A DNA stretch of 5,660 nt from an uncultured Actinoplanes sp. (lineage in GTDB: Bacteria; Actinomycetota; Actinomycetes; Mycobacteriales; Micromonosporaceae): assembly GCA_934667465.1 (NCBI GenBank), contig CAKUMG010000442.1, positions 1-5,660 on the forward strand. The letters are read 5' to 3'. Both the position numbers and the translations under genes were made by a program. The notes beneath the pieces are model-generated. The model was not told the DNA's origin and ran no database searches. It saw only the letters and a program-made list of their open reading frames with translations. Below, one piece after another: positions 4,545 through 5,660 of this stretch; position 1 is the stretch's first letter; each line of letters opens with the position of its first letter.

Positions 4545-5660
4545 TCACTTAGCGTCGGCTGCCAAGGTTACTGACGCTGTCTGTGTCTTGGTGCCCCGGC
4601 GGTACTCGACCGGGACGGTGGAGCCCGGCGCATACTTGCGGACCAGCGCGATCAGGTCGGCGCCGTCCTCGAGGACGTGCCCGTCGAGCCTGGTGATCAC
4701 GTCGCCGCTCTTCATGCCGGCGGCCGCGGCGGGGCCGGCCGCGTCCACGGCGCGCAGCCGGGCGCCCGGGGAGCCGCTGGAGCCGGTGGTGCCGCCGGTG
4801 GCCACCTCGGCGCCGATGACCGTGCGCCGGGCCCGGCCGGTGTCGATGATGTCCGAGGCGATGCGCTGGGCCTGGTTGATCGGGATGGCGAACGCGAGGC
4901 CGATGTTGCCCGCCGCCGCCTCGGAGCCGCCGACCGAGCGGATCACCGAGTTGACGCCGATCACGCGGCCGGCCGCGTCGACCAGCGGACCGCCCGAGTT
5001 GCCCTGGTTGACCGCCGCGTCGGTCTGGATCGCCGCGTAGTAGCGGGTGGTGCCGCCCTCACCCGCCTGGATCGTGCGGTCGAGCGCACTGACGATGCCG
5101 TAGGTGACCGTGTTGACCAGGGCCAGCGGCGAACCGAACGCGAGCACCGGGTCACCGACCGCAATCGCCTCGGAGTCGCCGAGCTGCACCGGCTTGATGT
5201 CGTCCTTGGAGACTTTGATCACTGCGATGTCGGACTCGGGCGCACGGCCCACGAGCGTCGCCTCCGCCGTCGATCCATCGCTGAACGAGACCGACAGGGT
5301 GTCGTCCGCGTTCTCGACGACGTGGTCATTGGTGATCACATAGCCCTCGGGGCTCACCACGAAGCCGGAGCCGATGGCGCCCGACACCCGGACCGTGACC
5401 ACGCTGGGCAGCACCTGCTCGGCCACCCCGGCCAGCGACTCGGGCGCGCGCTGCGCCGCGCTGGGGGCCGCCTGCGGCGCCGCGCCGAGCTGCGTGCCGC
5501 CGCCCACCCCGCTGCGGGTGGCGAAGACATAGCCGAGCGTGCCGCCGAGGCCACCCGCCAACAGCGCCGTGACCAGGCAGATCATCAGAATCGGCGTGTA
5601 CGACCGGCGGGGCGCGGCGGGATCGGTCACCGGCTCCGGCTCGGGGCCGGTGCCCTGCGG
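4545..5660 (-). CDS. htrA: HtrA/DegP-like membrane-anchored trypsin-like serine protease with PDZ domain (N-terminus probably beyond window)
   Basis: From GTG 5630 the product is 361 residues, but the frame stays open to the right edge with a Pro/Glu/Gly-rich stretch (PQGTGPEPEP), typical of the cytoplasmic head of actinobacterial HtrA. The real start is therefore probably outside the window. In GTG-5630 numbering: one membrane anchor (about 12-36, with LLAGGLGGTLGYVF), an Ala/Pro/Gln linker, then a protease domain (about 65-265). It has an intact triad: His103 in TNDHVV, Asp134 in ESDIAVIKV, Ser212 in GNSGGPL. A Gly/Ser/Thr linker (279-290) precedes one PDZ domain (about 273-355, AAAAGMKSGDVITRLDG). 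The catalytic part faces the outside of the cytoplasmic membrane and would degrade or refold misfolded envelope proteins. The gene precedes tatB on the same strand with a 31-nt gap. In mycobacteria htrA lies beside sigE/rseA, so envelope-stress control is plausible, but its promoter is not visible here. Confidence 0.95.
   Translation of the reverse strand, partial: PQGTGPEPEPVTDPAAPRRSYTPILMICLVTALLAGGLGGTLGYVFATRSGVGGGTQLGAAPQAAPSAAQRAPESLAGVAEQVLPSVVTVRVSGAIGSGFVVSPEGYVITNDHVVENADDTLSVSFSDGSTAEATLVGRAPESDIAVIKVSKDDIKPVQLGDSEAIAVGDPVLAFGSPLALVNTVTYGIVSALDRTIQAGEGGTTRYYAAIQTDAAVNQGNSGGPLVDAAGRVIGVNSVIRSVGGSEAAAGNIGLAFAIPINQAQRIASDIIDTGRARRTVIGAEVATGGTTGSSGSPGARLRAVDAAGPAAAAGMKSGDVITRLDGHVLEDGADLIALVRKYAPGSTVPVEYRRGTKTQTASVTLAADAK

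Noticed and set aside
3561..4574. Plus-strand 337-codon frame across the sulfatase fragment and tatB
   Set aside because: Shadow frame: the minus strand shows the SDNG sulfatase motif and full TatB, while this translation has no family-like features.

Overview
The window is very GC-rich DNA with strongly G/C-biased third codon positions. Its proteins resemble actinobacterial families, so the source is a high-GC actinobacterium. The TatB sequence and the general gene style suggest Micromonosporaceae (Actinoplanes/Micromonospora-like), but that family-level guess is inference.

Layout. (1) Positions 1-300, plus strand: the C-terminal end of an unrecognised protein. (2) 351-1649, plus: a soluble PRC-barrel-like / MgtE-N / CBS-pair protein that lacks the MgtE membrane channel. 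Its stop overlaps the start of (3) 1646-2254, plus: a two-helix DUF1003 membrane protein with a long charged C-terminal helix. (4) 2275-3423, plus: an Mrp/ApbC-type P-loop ATPase with an N-terminal MIP18 (DUF59) domain. (5) 3424-3560: a strong U-tract-less hairpin just after mrp, followed by a second GC-rich foldback. (6) 3561-4091, minus: an internal fragment of a sulfatase with no active-site N-terminus and no C-terminus, best read as a decayed gene. (7) 4091-4513, minus: TatB of the twin-arginine translocase. (8) 4545 to the window edge, minus: a membrane-anchored HtrA/DegP-like serine protease with one PDZ domain and an intact catalytic triad.

The two halves converge on the terminator region. 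The plus-strand half looks like a Mg2+/nucleotide-sensing soluble protein translationally coupled to a small membrane protein, followed by a probable Fe-S carrier. Both the MgtE-N/CBS gene and mrp have a TANNCT -10-like box whose last T lies exactly 7 nt before the start codon, and neither has a Shine-Dalgarno, so both look leaderless. The minus-strand half, htrA-tatB, is an envelope-quality/export pair. From memory, Mycobacterium tuberculosis has the same neighbourhood (sigE-rseA-htrA-tatB facing mrp, a DUF1003 protein and an MgtE-N/CBS protein, around Rv1221-Rv1232c). This would be an ancient actinobacterial locus rather than an accessory island, with sigE and an anti-sigma gene predicted just beyond position 5660.

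I see no mobile element, CRISPR array, tRNA or rRNA. The points most worth a second look are the channel-less MgtE-N/CBS protein coupled to DUF1003, the Mrp protein that has lost the C-x-x-C cluster ligands, and the sulfatase remnant whose similarity begins at the tatB stop codon.
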